This document shows, in pieces, positions 1-5,229 of a stretch of 7,831 nucleotides of DNA. The notes beneath the pieces are model-generated. The model saw only the letters and a list, made by a program, of their open reading frames with translations, was not told the origin of the DNA and searched no databases. Both the position numbers and the translations under genes were made by a program. This stretch comes from Planctomycetota bacterium (lineage in GTDB: Bacteria > Planctomycetota > Phycisphaerae > UBA1845 > Fen-1342), in NCBI GenBank assembly GCA_030616465.1, contig JAUWXH010000074.1, positions 1 through 7,831 on the forward strand. Reading direction: 5' to 3'. Positions within the stretch are counted from its first letter, which is position 1; each line of letters opens with the position of its first letter.

Positions 1-257
1 GGGCGGGCGACGGCGACGATCAGGCAGACCAGCGCGACCGTACGCAGAATTGGCAGGATCAGCCGCAGGCGGCGCGGCCACACGCTGCCGACCGCTCTCA
101 GGCCGGCCAGACTCGAGAACCGGATCACCGGCCGTCGGCTCGTTCGCAGCCACAAGAGCCACACTAGCGGCACCAGCAGCACCAGCAGGAGCGTCAGGAC
201 CCAGGGCTCGGGCCAGAGAAGCCAGTCCGGCGTGAATGGCAGGTGTCGATGCGTCAT
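1..257 (-). CDS. BatA-like VWA-domain membrane protein, N-terminal part only (3' end outside window)
   Basis: The visible 85 residues start with MTHRHLPFTPDWLLWPEPWV and contain two hydrophobic segments, about residues 19-38 and 62-83. Between them lies a basic stretch with RPVIRFSSLAGLR, and the second segment ends IVAVARP. This two-helix start with an '(R)P(V/A)IRFSSL' link is typical of BatA/BatB aerotolerance-type proteins, in which a von Willebrand A domain follows the second helix and acts at the cytoplasmic membrane. The VWA domain itself lies beyond base 1 and is not seen. The start codon overlaps the stop of the upstream BatD-like gene by 4 bp (ATGA), and GGAGG lies 9 nt upstream, so the start is well supported and translation is probably coupled. 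Position after DUF58 and BatD-like genes fits a Bat-type operon. A different membrane protein with the same N-terminus is possible but less likely. Confidence 0.78.
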   Translation of the reverse strand, partial: MTHRHLPFTPDWLLWPEPWVLTLLLVLLVPLVWLLWLRTSRRPVIRFSSLAGLRAVGSVWPRRLRLILPILRTVALVCLIVAVAR

Positions 258-1414
258 GCTGCCTGCCCTCCGGTCGGCTTCCGACCACCGCCAGCCACGC
301 GGGGCGGGGCGGTCTGTCGAACGGCGATCGCCGTCGCGTTAATGAACGCCCGGGCCGCTCTCATGGCCTCCTCCGCGTGTTTCGGCAGCGGGTGGTAGGC
401 CGCGTACTTGACGATGTCGCAGGCCTCCAGGAAGGCGCGTAGCCGCTCGGTGTCGTACGGCAGCGCGGAGCGGTTGCGGGCCAGCGTGCTCAGGAATTCC
501 TGGGTGGTCATTTCCGGGGCGGCCAGCCCGAACTGGCGCTCGATGTACCTGCGCACGATTTCCGTCAGCCGGTAGTAGTATTCGCGCACCCGCCCCCGCT
601 CGAACCAGTCCAGCCCGGCCAGCTCCGTCAGCGCCGCGAGCGCCCAGACCTCCGGCAAGACCGGCGGCGGGGGTCGCGACCGGTGACGCCGAATCAGCCG
701 GTACGCCGCGTACGCGCCCGCCAACACCCCGGCAACGACCCCCGCGATCAGCGCCATTCTCCACGGGCTCATCGGCGGCCTGGGAGGCAGCAGCGTGCCG
801 GTGATGTCGCGTGGCTTTTGAACGCTGTCTTGCGTCGTCAGCGCCGAGCGAACGGTGATTTGCAGGCTTTTGGCTGTCAGCTCGTGCTCGAAGCGCGGCT
901 GGGCGTCGGGGTCGGCGGGCTTGCGGGCGTACTTGATAGTGAGCGCGGGGATCTGTAGCTCGCCCGAGCGAAACGGCTCGAGCGTGAAGCTTTGTCGCCA
1001 GTCGAGCCCGCCGTCGGCGGCCGGTCGCGGATCGCCCGTCTTCACGTCGCCGATCGCGACACCCTCGATCTCCTGCACATCGGGGAACCGCACCAGGTGG
1101 CCGTCCGGAGTGTGAACGCGAAGATCGACCGTGATCGGGTCGCCGATCCAGACCTTTTGCGGACGGGCCTCCACGGTGAGCTTGAACGGCCCGCGTTCGA
1201 CGACATCGCTAACCGTGCTGGGCACTGCCGACGGTTCTTCGTGGCAGCTAAGAACCGCCAATAACAGGCCGAGGCACAGCGCGAGCCGGGCCCGTCCGTC
1301 ATTCTGAGCCCAGCGGAGAATCTGGTGTCCGGTGCACGAGGCGGCCGGATTCTTCGGTCGCTGCGCTCCTTCAGAATGACGAGCGGGCTCGTTCTGTCGA
1401 GCCATGCCCGTCAC
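254..1414 (-). CDS. BatD-like lipoprotein/membrane protein with DUF4381-like C-terminus; repeat-derived N-terminus
   Basis: The 386-residue product has four parts. Residues 1-40 are hydrophilic, and residues 13-40 are encoded by a palindromic repeat. Residues 41-57 look like a lipoprotein signal (hydrophobic, ending AVLSC; Cys57 is the candidate lipidated residue). Residues 75-190 are a beta-rich periplasmic region resembling the BatD/oxygen-tolerance fold (GPFKLTVEARPQKVWIGDPI). A transmembrane helix at 217-241 is followed by a cytoplasmic helical domain with EYYYRLTEIVRRYIERQFG and PEMTTQEFL, as in DUF4381-type proteins of Bat clusters. The start chosen is GTG at 1414: it overlaps the DUF58 stop (GTGA) and has GAGG 7 nt upstream. 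ATG at 1405 is an in-frame alternative. No ATG or GTG lies in frame between the repeat and the signal peptide, so the repeat is probably translated. The family probably assists BatA/BatB or DUF58 assembly at the membrane; no catalytic motif is seen. Confidence 0.82.
   Translation of the reverse strand: MTGMARQNEPARHSEGAQRPKNPAASCTGHQILRWAQNDGRARLALCLGLLLAVLSCHEEPSAVPSTVSDVVERGPFKLTVEARPQKVWIGDPITVDLRVHTPDGHLVRFPDVQEIEGVAIGDVKTGDPRPAADGGLDWRQSFTLEPFRSGELQIPALTIKYARKPADPDAQPRFEHELTAKSLQITVRSALTTQDSVQKPRDITGTLLPPRPPMSPWRMALIAGVVAGVLAGAYAAYRLIRRHRSRPPPPVLPEVWALAALTELAGLDWFERGRVREYYYRLTEIVRRYIERQFGLAAPEMTTQEFLSTLARNRSALPYDTERLRAFLEACDIVKYAAYHPLPKHAEEAMRAARAFINATAIAVRQTAPPRVAGGGRKPTGGQAA
1298..1380. 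repeat. 83-bp imperfect palindromic repeat (GTCATTCTGA ends) inside a coding region
   Basis: The element begins GTCATTCTGA (1298-1307) and ends with its exact reverse complement TCAGAATGAC (1371-1380). Further in, the arms share CAGCG and GAATC blocks with small gaps, so it can fold as a long imperfect hairpin. Sequences of this kind are familiar as dispersed REP-like repeats in many GC-rich bacterial genomes, and translate to recognisable HSEGAQRPKN and LRWAQND peptides. Both peptides occur here in the BatD-like protein. No flanking target duplication could be recognised, and no transposase is present. Confidence 0.85.
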
Positions 1415-2286
1415 CGCCGCGCCTCGCGTTTGTGGAAGAACTTCCGCAACGGCTCCACGAACGCCTCGCCGGTTGCCACGTCGATCACGTCAATCCCGAG
1501 CTTGCGGAACCCGGCCAGCAGCGTTTCCCGCTCGGCGGCGGCCATGGTCGAAAAACGCTCCCGAAACGCCCGCGAGCTAGTGTCAACCAGAAGCTGTTCG
1601 CCGCTTTCCGGGTCGAACAGCTCGACGTAGCGGACATGCGGCAGCCGTGACTCGCGCTCGTCACGCACGAGCACCGGGATCAGGTCGTGCCGGTGGCGGA
1701 CGATCCGTAACGCGCGTGAGAAATCGGGCGACTGAAAGTCGCTGATCAGAAAGACCACGGCGCGGCGGTTCAGCACGCGGTCGAGGTACTCCAAGGCGGT
1801 CTCGATGTCCGTGCGGCGGCCGGCGGGCTGGTGGTAGAGCAGCTCGCGCACGACGCGCAACACGTGTCGCGTGCCCTTGCGGGCCGGGACGAACCGCTCG
1901 ATGCGGTCGGTAAACAGAATCAGCCCGACCTTGTCGTTGTTCTGGATCGCGGAGAACGCCAGCGTCGCGCCCAGCTCGGCGACCAGCTCGCTCTTGAGTT
2001 GCTCACGCGTGCCGAAGTCCTGCGAGGCGCTGACATCGACCAACAGCACGACCGTCAGTTCGCGCTCCTCGCGGTAGTTCTTGACGAACGGCCGGCCGGT
2101 GCGGGCCGTGACGTTCCAGTCGATCGTGCGCACGTCGTCGCCCGGCTGATACTCCCGCACCTCCTCGAACTCGATCCCGCGGCCCTTGAAGGCGGAGTGA
2201 TACTGCCCGGCGAACACGTCATTGACGAGCGCCGTAGTGACGATCTGAATGCGACGAACCTTCTTGAGAATCTCGGTCGGGATCAT
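1411..2286 (-). CDS. DUF58 domain protein (VWA-like), Bat/MoxR-associated
   Basis: The 291-residue product starts MIPTEILKKVRRIQI and carries the full DUF58 signature: GRGIEFEEVREYQPGDDVR at about 35-53, IDWNVTARTGRPFVK just after, then a VWA-like core with LLVDVSAS. Asp84, Ser86 and Ser88 there form the DxSxS metal-adhesion (MIDAS) motif. A second VWA strand reads KVGLILFTDRIERFVPARKG and a later one VVFLISDFQSPDF. No signal peptide or membrane helix is seen, so it is cytoplasmic. The family works with MoxR AAA+ ATPases and membrane VWA proteins in envelope stress tolerance or metal/protein maturation; the exact substrate is unknown. The start is ATG at 2286, matching the usual MIP.EILKK beginning. 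An in-frame GTG lies 12 nt upstream, and no strong Shine-Dalgarno is visible. The gene overlaps the BatD-like gene by 4 bp. No moxR gene lies directly upstream, which is unusual. Confidence 0.95.
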   Translation of the reverse strand: MIPTEILKKVRRIQIVTTALVNDVFAGQYHSAFKGRGIEFEEVREYQPGDDVRTIDWNVTARTGRPFVKNYREERELTVVLLVDVSASQDFGTREQLKSELVAELGATLAFSAIQNNDKVGLILFTDRIERFVPARKGTRHVLRVVRELLYHQPAGRRTDIETALEYLDRVLNRRAVVFLISDFQSPDFSRALRIVRHRHDLIPVLVRDERESRLPHVRYVELFDPESGEQLLVDTSSRAFRERFSTMAAAERETLLAGFRKLGIDVIDVATGEAFVEPLRKFFHKREARR

Positions 2287-2296
2287 AGATACACCC

Positions 2297-2313
2297 ACGC
2301 GGCAAAACCGCGT
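2297..2313 (-). promoter_or_regulatory. Small hairpin in the DUF58 leader
   Basis: A perfect 6-bp inverted repeat, ACGCGG and CCGCGT, surrounds a 5-nt loop and ends 10 nt before the DUF58 start codon. In the transcript it would sit directly upstream of, or over, the weak ribosome-binding region GGGTG. It could be an operator or affect translation. There is no T-run after it, so it is not a convincing terminator. Confidence 0.3.
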
Positions 2314-2345
2314 ATCACGTCCTCGCAACGTTTCTCAGACATCGG

Positions 2346-2351
2346 ATTCTA
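2346..2351 (-). promoter_or_regulatory. Candidate -10 box TAGAAT upstream of the DUF58 gene
   Basis: On the coding strand TAGAAT (5 of 6 matches to TATAAT), within TATAGAAT, lies 59 nt before the DUF58 ATG. Only a poor -35 (CTTCCA at 17-bp spacing, 3 of 6) precedes it. Support comes mainly from its position in the 91-bp gap and from the same hexamer occurring upstream of two other genes in the window. It is probably the promoter of the DUF58-BatD-BatA unit. Confidence 0.35.
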
Positions 2352-2363
2352 TAGACGAAGAAC

Positions 2364-2377
2364 TGGCTTGGAAGCCA
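2364..2377 (-). terminator. Weak candidate terminator after the HAF/PEP-CTERM gene
   Basis: Immediately after the TGA stop (2380-2378) the transcript reads TGGCTTCCAAGCCA, a 5-bp stem with a 4-nt loop, followed by GTTCTTC. The stem is short and the T-content modest, so intrinsic termination here is only possible. Confidence 0.25.
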
Positions 2378-3583
2378 TCACAATCGGATGATTGGAACGG
2401 CGCGCCGCCAGCCGAACGCCCCCAGCAGCGCAGGGGGGGCCAGCAGCACCAAGGCACTGGGTTCCGGGATGTGTGCGATCCAGGCCTCGTGGTGTGCCTC
2501 GGGGTTCGTACCGAAACCGACAATCGTCTTTCCGTCCGCGGAGATGCCCTGCGCGCTGAGGAGCCACCAGGCCTCCAAATCGAGGCCGAAGTCGTCTACG
2601 AGCACATCTCGCAGGTTGCGCATGCCATGCACCCAATCATAGATGAACGCCTCATTACCCGCCGTCCCTTGCCCGGTGTGGGACAAACCGACAACGATCG
2701 AGGCATCCGCCGACACGTCACGGGCGAAGCTGCGGAAATCTCCTCCAGGAAGATCCCCAAGTCCGACCATGCCCCCCTCGGGCGTCCAGGCGAACGCTTG
2801 CCTGCCAAGAGTCGAATCGCTGTCCCCAACGACAACGGCTCCGTCCGCCGAGACGGACTCCGCGTAGCTGTACTGCCCGCCGTCCAGCCTGCCCAGACCG
2901 ACCATGCCCGTGTCAGCTTTCCACCGAAACGCTTCGACGCCGTCACCCGAGTAGCCGAAGCCGACGATCGTCGTGCCATCGTACGAAGCAGCGTGCGCGC
3001 CAGAATGGAACCAGCCACCTGGCAAGTCCCCCAGCCCGACCATCCCCTCAGATTCTGTCCACGCGAACGCCTCTCTCCCCGAGCCGCTCTCTGATGACCC
3101 GACAATGACTGAACCGTCCGCTGAGATCCCGTACGCTGCACTATCGAAGTATCCGCCGGGCAGGTCGCCCAGCCCCACCATCTGCTCGGCGGCGGTCCAC
3201 CGGAATGCCTCCACCTGACCCGACCCCACCATGCTCCAGCCGACTACGACGGACCCGCTGCGGGAGACGTCGTGGGCGAGACTGAGATACTGGTCGCCTG
3301 GGAGTACACCGAGTCCAACCATACCGGTCTCCGCCGTCCAACGCATTGCCTCCCCTCCGTTCTCTGACCAGCCCCCGCCGACTACGGTGGTTCCGTCCGC
3401 GGAAACGTCCCAGCCGGTGCTGTAGAAATCGCCACCGGGCAGATCACCGAGCCCAAGGAAGAAAGGCTCGTCTCCGAATGCTGACAGGGTGACGAACACC
3501 GACAGCAGAATCGCTCCCGCGAGAGCACGATGTCTGCGCATAAGCCTCGCCCCCGCCACCATCCAAGCTCCCGAGGCAATCAT
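2378..3583 (-). CDS. Exported HAF-repeat protein with PEP-CTERM sorting signal
   Basis: The 401-residue product has a basic-hydrophobic signal peptide (MRRHRALAGAILLSVF from residue 15; likely cleavage after AFG at about 37). Seven repeats of about 46 residues follow, roughly at 42-88, 90-136, 137-182, 183-228, 229-273, 274-321 and 323-373. Each begins near GLGDLPGG, has (V/I)SADGxxxVG in the middle, and most end with EAFxW...GMV. This is the pattern of HAF extracellular repeats. The C-terminus is a PEP-CTERM tail: IPEPS, a hydrophobic helix, then WRRAVPIIRL. Exosortase would sort it to the cell surface or matrix. Ligand and role are unknown. The start is ATG at 3583, because GGGAGGAA lies 7 nt upstream; an ATG at 3598 directly precedes and overlaps that Shine-Dalgarno. 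It stands alone between larE and the DUF58 gene, with gaps on both sides and its own candidate promoter. Confidence 0.92.
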   Translation of the reverse strand: MIASGAWMVAGARLMRRHRALAGAILLSVFVTLSAFGDEPFFLGLGDLPGGDFYSTGWDVSADGTTVVGGGWSENGGEAMRWTAETGMVGLGVLPGDQYLSLAHDVSRSGSVVVGWSMVGSGQVEAFRWTAAEQMVGLGDLPGGYFDSAAYGISADGSVIVGSSESGSGREAFAWTESEGMVGLGDLPGGWFHSGAHAASYDGTTIVGFGYSGDGVEAFRWKADTGMVGLGRLDGGQYSYAESVSADGAVVVGDSDSTLGRQAFAWTPEGGMVGLGDLPGGDFRSFARDVSADASIVVGLSHTGQGTAGNEAFIYDWVHGMRNLRDVLVDDFGLDLEAWWLLSAQGISADGKTIVGFGTNPEAHHEAWIAHIPEPSALVLLAPPALLGAFGWRRAVPIIRL

Positions 3584-3593
3584 CGCTGTTCCT
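3584..3593 (-). promoter_or_regulatory. Strong Shine-Dalgarno deciding the start of the HAF-repeat gene
   Basis: The coding strand reads GGAGGAACAG just before GCG... ATG at 3583, giving GGAGG with 7-nt spacing. This is among the strongest ribosome-binding sites in the window. Starting at the upstream ATG (3598) would translate through it as Gly-Gly-Thr-Ala, so the shorter protein is preferred. Confidence 0.75.
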
Positions 3594-3619
3594 CCCACTT
3601 CGCCTGGCGCCGTACAGGC

Positions 3620-3648
3620 ATTCTACTGCGCCTGGCATCGAATCAGAA
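3620..3648 (-). promoter_or_regulatory. Candidate promoter of the HAF-repeat gene
   Basis: On the coding strand TTCTGA (3648-3643, 3 of 6 matches to TTGACA) is followed after 17 bp by TAGAAT (3625-3620, 5 of 6 matches to TATAAT). The transcript would start near 3612 with a leader of about 30 nt carrying the strong Shine-Dalgarno. An 8-bp direct repeat CGCCTGGC (plus strand, 3601-3608 and 3629-3636) flanks the -10 box and could be an operator pair. Confidence 0.4.
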
Positions 3649-3671
3649 GCGTGAATGCCGCCTCACCCCGC

Positions 3672-3687
3672 CCAAGCCCGCGCTTGG
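3672..3687 (-). terminator. Hairpin downstream of larE, possible terminator
   Basis: CCAAGC and GCTTGG form a perfect 6-bp stem with a 4-nt GC loop, 17 bp after the larE stop codon. It is GC-rich but has no following T-run, so factor-independent termination is doubtful. It may instead protect the 3' end or mark a Rho-type end. Confidence 0.3.
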
Positions 3688-3704
3688 ACGCACCCGTCGG
3701 CCGA

Positions 3705-4541
3705 CTACTTCCGCCGCAACGCCTCGGCCACCAGCACCTCGTTCATGCTGCCCGAGCGGAAGCCGCGCAGGTCGAGCGCGACGTACTGGTAGCCGAGCTC
3801 GCGCAGTCGGCGGTCGATGCGATTGCGCAGCTCGGGGTCGGCGAAGCGGTCGATCTCAGCCCGCGGGACCTCGATCCGGGCCAACTTATCGTGGTGTCGC
3901 ACGCGGCACTCGCGAAAGCCCAGCTCCCGCAGGAACGTCTCCGCCTGGTCGATCCGCCGCAGCTTCTCCGGGGTGACTTGCTCGCCGTACTGCACGCGCG
4001 AGGACAGGCACGGCGAGGCGGGCTTGTCGTGGACGGACAGGCCCAGCTCGGCGGCGATCTGTCGGAGTTCGGCCTTCGTAATACCGGCCTCAACCAATGG
4101 GGCCCGCACGCGATACTCGGCGGCTGCCTGCAATCCGGGACGGTAGTCGCCCAGGTCATTCACGTTGGCACCGCTGACGACCGCCTTGAAGCCGCGCTCG
4201 GCGGCCAGGCGCTGGAGTCGGCTGTACAGCTCGTGCTTGCAGAAGTAGCAGCGGTTGGCGGGGTTCGCCACGTAATCCGCGTTGTCGAACTCGTGTGTGT
4301 CGAGGAGCTGCTGCTCGGCCCCGATCTCGGCGGCCAGCGCCTTTGCGTCCGCTAGATCAGCATCCGGCATGCTCGGGCTGCGGCCGGTCACGGCCAGCAC
4401 TTTGTCGCGCCCGAGCGTCTCCACCGCCACTTTCAGAACCAGGGCGCTGTCCACGCCGCCCGAGAAGGCCACCACGACCGAATCCAGGTCGCGTAAACAC
4501 TGACGCAGCGTTTCGAGTTTCTCCGCGAGCGACGCTTCCAT
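3705..4541 (-). CDS. larE: LarE, ATP-dependent sulfur transferase of nickel-pincer nucleotide cofactor synthesis
   Basis: The 278-residue product is a PP-loop (adenine nucleotide alpha hydrolase) protein. SGGVDS at 27-32 binds ATP, RCYFCK lies at 97-102 and ASPCLSSR at about 175-182. LarE adenylates the pyridinium carboxylate made by LarB and converts it to a thioacid, after which LarC inserts nickel; the cofactor serves lactate racemase and related LarA-family epimerases. Cys178 corresponds to the sacrificial Cys176 of the Lactobacillus plantarum enzyme. Together with Cys98 and Cys101 it makes the three-cysteine set known from LarE forms thought to bind a [4Fe-4S] cluster. The start is ATG at 4541, giving the usual N-terminus and preceded by GGAGG; upstream in-frame sequence is low-complexity and unlike the family. 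No larB, larC or larA lies in the window, so its target enzyme is unknown. Confidence 0.94.
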   Translation of the reverse strand: MEASLAEKLETLRQCLRDLDSVVVAFSGGVDSALVLKVAVETLGRDKVLAVTGRSPSMPDADLADAKALAAEIGAEQQLLDTHEFDNADYVANPANRCYFCKHELYSRLQRLAAERGFKAVVSGANVNDLGDYRPGLQAAAEYRVRAPLVEAGITKAELRQIAAELGLSVHDKPASPCLSSRVQYGEQVTPEKLRRIDQAETFLRELGFRECRVRHHDKLARIEVPRAEIDRFADPELRNRIDRRLRELGYQYVALDLRGFRSGSMNEVLVAEALRRK

Positions 4542-4626
4542 CACGCCTCCAGCAAAACTTGGAGCCCGAATCCTGCCGGCGTCGCGACTCCGTGCCCGTC
4601 GGCATCCCGCTCGGCTCCGCTGGCAC

Positions 4627-4632
4627 ATTCTA
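4627..4632 (-). promoter_or_regulatory. Candidate -10 box TAGAAT upstream of larE
   Basis: GTTAGAATG on the coding strand contains TAGAAT (5 of 6 matches to TATAAT), 85 nt before the larE ATG, within the 165-bp gap after the LAB_N gene. No good -35 box is visible at 16-18 bp. Support rests on the position and on the identical hexamer in the gaps before the HAF and DUF58 genes. Confidence 0.3.
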
Positions 4633-4706
4633 ACACGCTCATGCGGGCTGCGTGCGTGGTGGCCGCGCGTTTCGGGTACGCCGGGTGTGGCTCGCACGGG
4701 CGGACG

Positions 4707-5087
4707 TCAGGCATCGGTGGGTTGCACGGCGGCGGTTTGCTTGAGATCGCGGTCGCGTGAAGCGGCATTCGCCGCGGAAGCTTTCAGGTGGCGCAGGCGC
4801 ACTTGGCGGCGGTGGATCAGCACCAGATTCCGCACATAGATCAGCACCCCCAGCGCCTGCCCGCACATAAACACCACGTCTTCCCGGATCGTCGCGTAGG
4901 CAAACAGCATGATGCCGCCAGCGAGGCTGAAGTACCAGAACACCACCGGCACGTAGCTGCGGCCGCGCCGCTCCGAGACGTACCACTGTATGACAAAGCG
5001 CAGCATGAACATGAACTGGGCGGCGAAGCCGAACAAGGCCAGCGGATGCAGGAAATCCTTCGGTTCGATGGCAGCCAGGGGCGGCAT
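4707..5087 (-). CDS. Stand-alone LAB_N (lipid-A-disaccharide synthase N-terminal domain) membrane protein
   Basis: The 126-residue product has three predicted membrane helices at about 12-35, 46-66 and 70-91. It carries the LAB_N signature: FMLRFVIQWYVSER, SYVPVVFWYFSLAGG, ATIREDVVFMCGQ and YVRNLVLIHRR. The tail from about 93 is basic, then hydrophilic, and probably cytoplasmic. The domain is fused to the N-terminus of some LpxB enzymes and also occurs alone near glycosyltransferase or lipid genes. Its biochemical role is not established; a part in envelope lipid or lipid-sugar handling is inference. The start ATG has GAGG 4 nt upstream. It follows accD after a 142-bp repeat-bearing gap and precedes larE by 165 bp, so it may be its own unit or read from the accD transcript. 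Confidence 0.87.
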   Translation of the reverse strand: MPPLAAIEPKDFLHPLALFGFAAQFMFMLRFVIQWYVSERRGRSYVPVVFWYFSLAGGIMLFAYATIREDVVFMCGQALGVLIYVRNLVLIHRRQVRLRHLKASAANAASRDRDLKQTAAVQPTDA

Positions 5088-5118
5088 GACGCCTCATCAC
5101 TAACCGGCCACTGTTGTT

Positions 5119-5161
5119 CGGTCAAATGGTCAAGTGGTTAAACGGTCAAATGGTCAAGTGG
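5119..5161. repeat. Two perfect 19-bp direct repeats built from GGTCAAAT/GGTCAAGT octamers
   Basis: CGGTCAAATGGTCAAGTGG occurs at 5119-5137 and again at 5143-5161, separated by TTAAA. Each copy is itself two near-identical octamers (GGTCAAAT, GGTCAAGT). On the minus strand each copy supplies TTGACC twice, which resembles a -35 box facing the LAB_N gene. No open reading frame of its own is evident. Confidence 0.88.
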
Positions 5162-5213
5162 CTGGGAACACCACTGAGCTTTGGAGGGCCCCGCACGCCC
5201 AGTTAGCCATTCC

Positions 5214-5228
5214 CCATTTGACCATTTG
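5214..5228. repeat. Inverted partial copy of the 19-bp repeat, abutting the accD stop codon
   Basis: CCATTTGACCATTTG is the reverse complement of the repeat core CAAATGGTCAAGTGG with one mismatch (14 of 15). It ends one base before the accD stop codon. Paired with either direct copy it makes a 15-bp stem with one mismatch around a 52- or 76-nt loop, so the whole 5119-5228 block looks like one inverted-repeat element placed after accD. Confidence 0.75.
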
Positions 5229-5229
5229 G

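Noticed and set aside
1042..1302. Alternative minus-strand start MTDGPGSRC just inside the palindromic repeat
   Set aside because: It lies in a different frame from the BatD-like protein and yields no recognisable sequence; it is not evidence of a frameshifted start.
2249..3094. Long plus-strand open frame opposite the HAF-repeat gene
   Set aside because: It is antisense to a clear repeat protein, has no recognisable domain, and reads as low-complexity Arg/Pro/Ala-rich sequence expected of a GC-rich shadow frame.
2413..3460. Nucleotide-level tandem repeat or CRISPR-like array in the HAF gene
   Set aside because: The periodicity of roughly 138 bp comes from protein repeats that have diverged in DNA; there are no identical short repeats with unique spacers.
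3489..4355. Plus-strand open frame of 288 codons across the HAF gap and larE
   Set aside because: It covers larE in antisense and shows no motif or ribosome-binding site; it is a codon-bias artefact.
4542..4697. N-terminal extension of larE to 4697
   Set aside because: The added 52 residues are Arg-rich and unlike LarE; the ATG at 4541 has GGAGG upstream and gives the family's usual length.
5102..5124. Full promoter for the LAB_N gene with TTGACC as -35
   Set aside because: The hexamer 17 bp downstream is TAGTGA, a poor -10 with 2 of 6 matches, so only the -35-like element can be supported.
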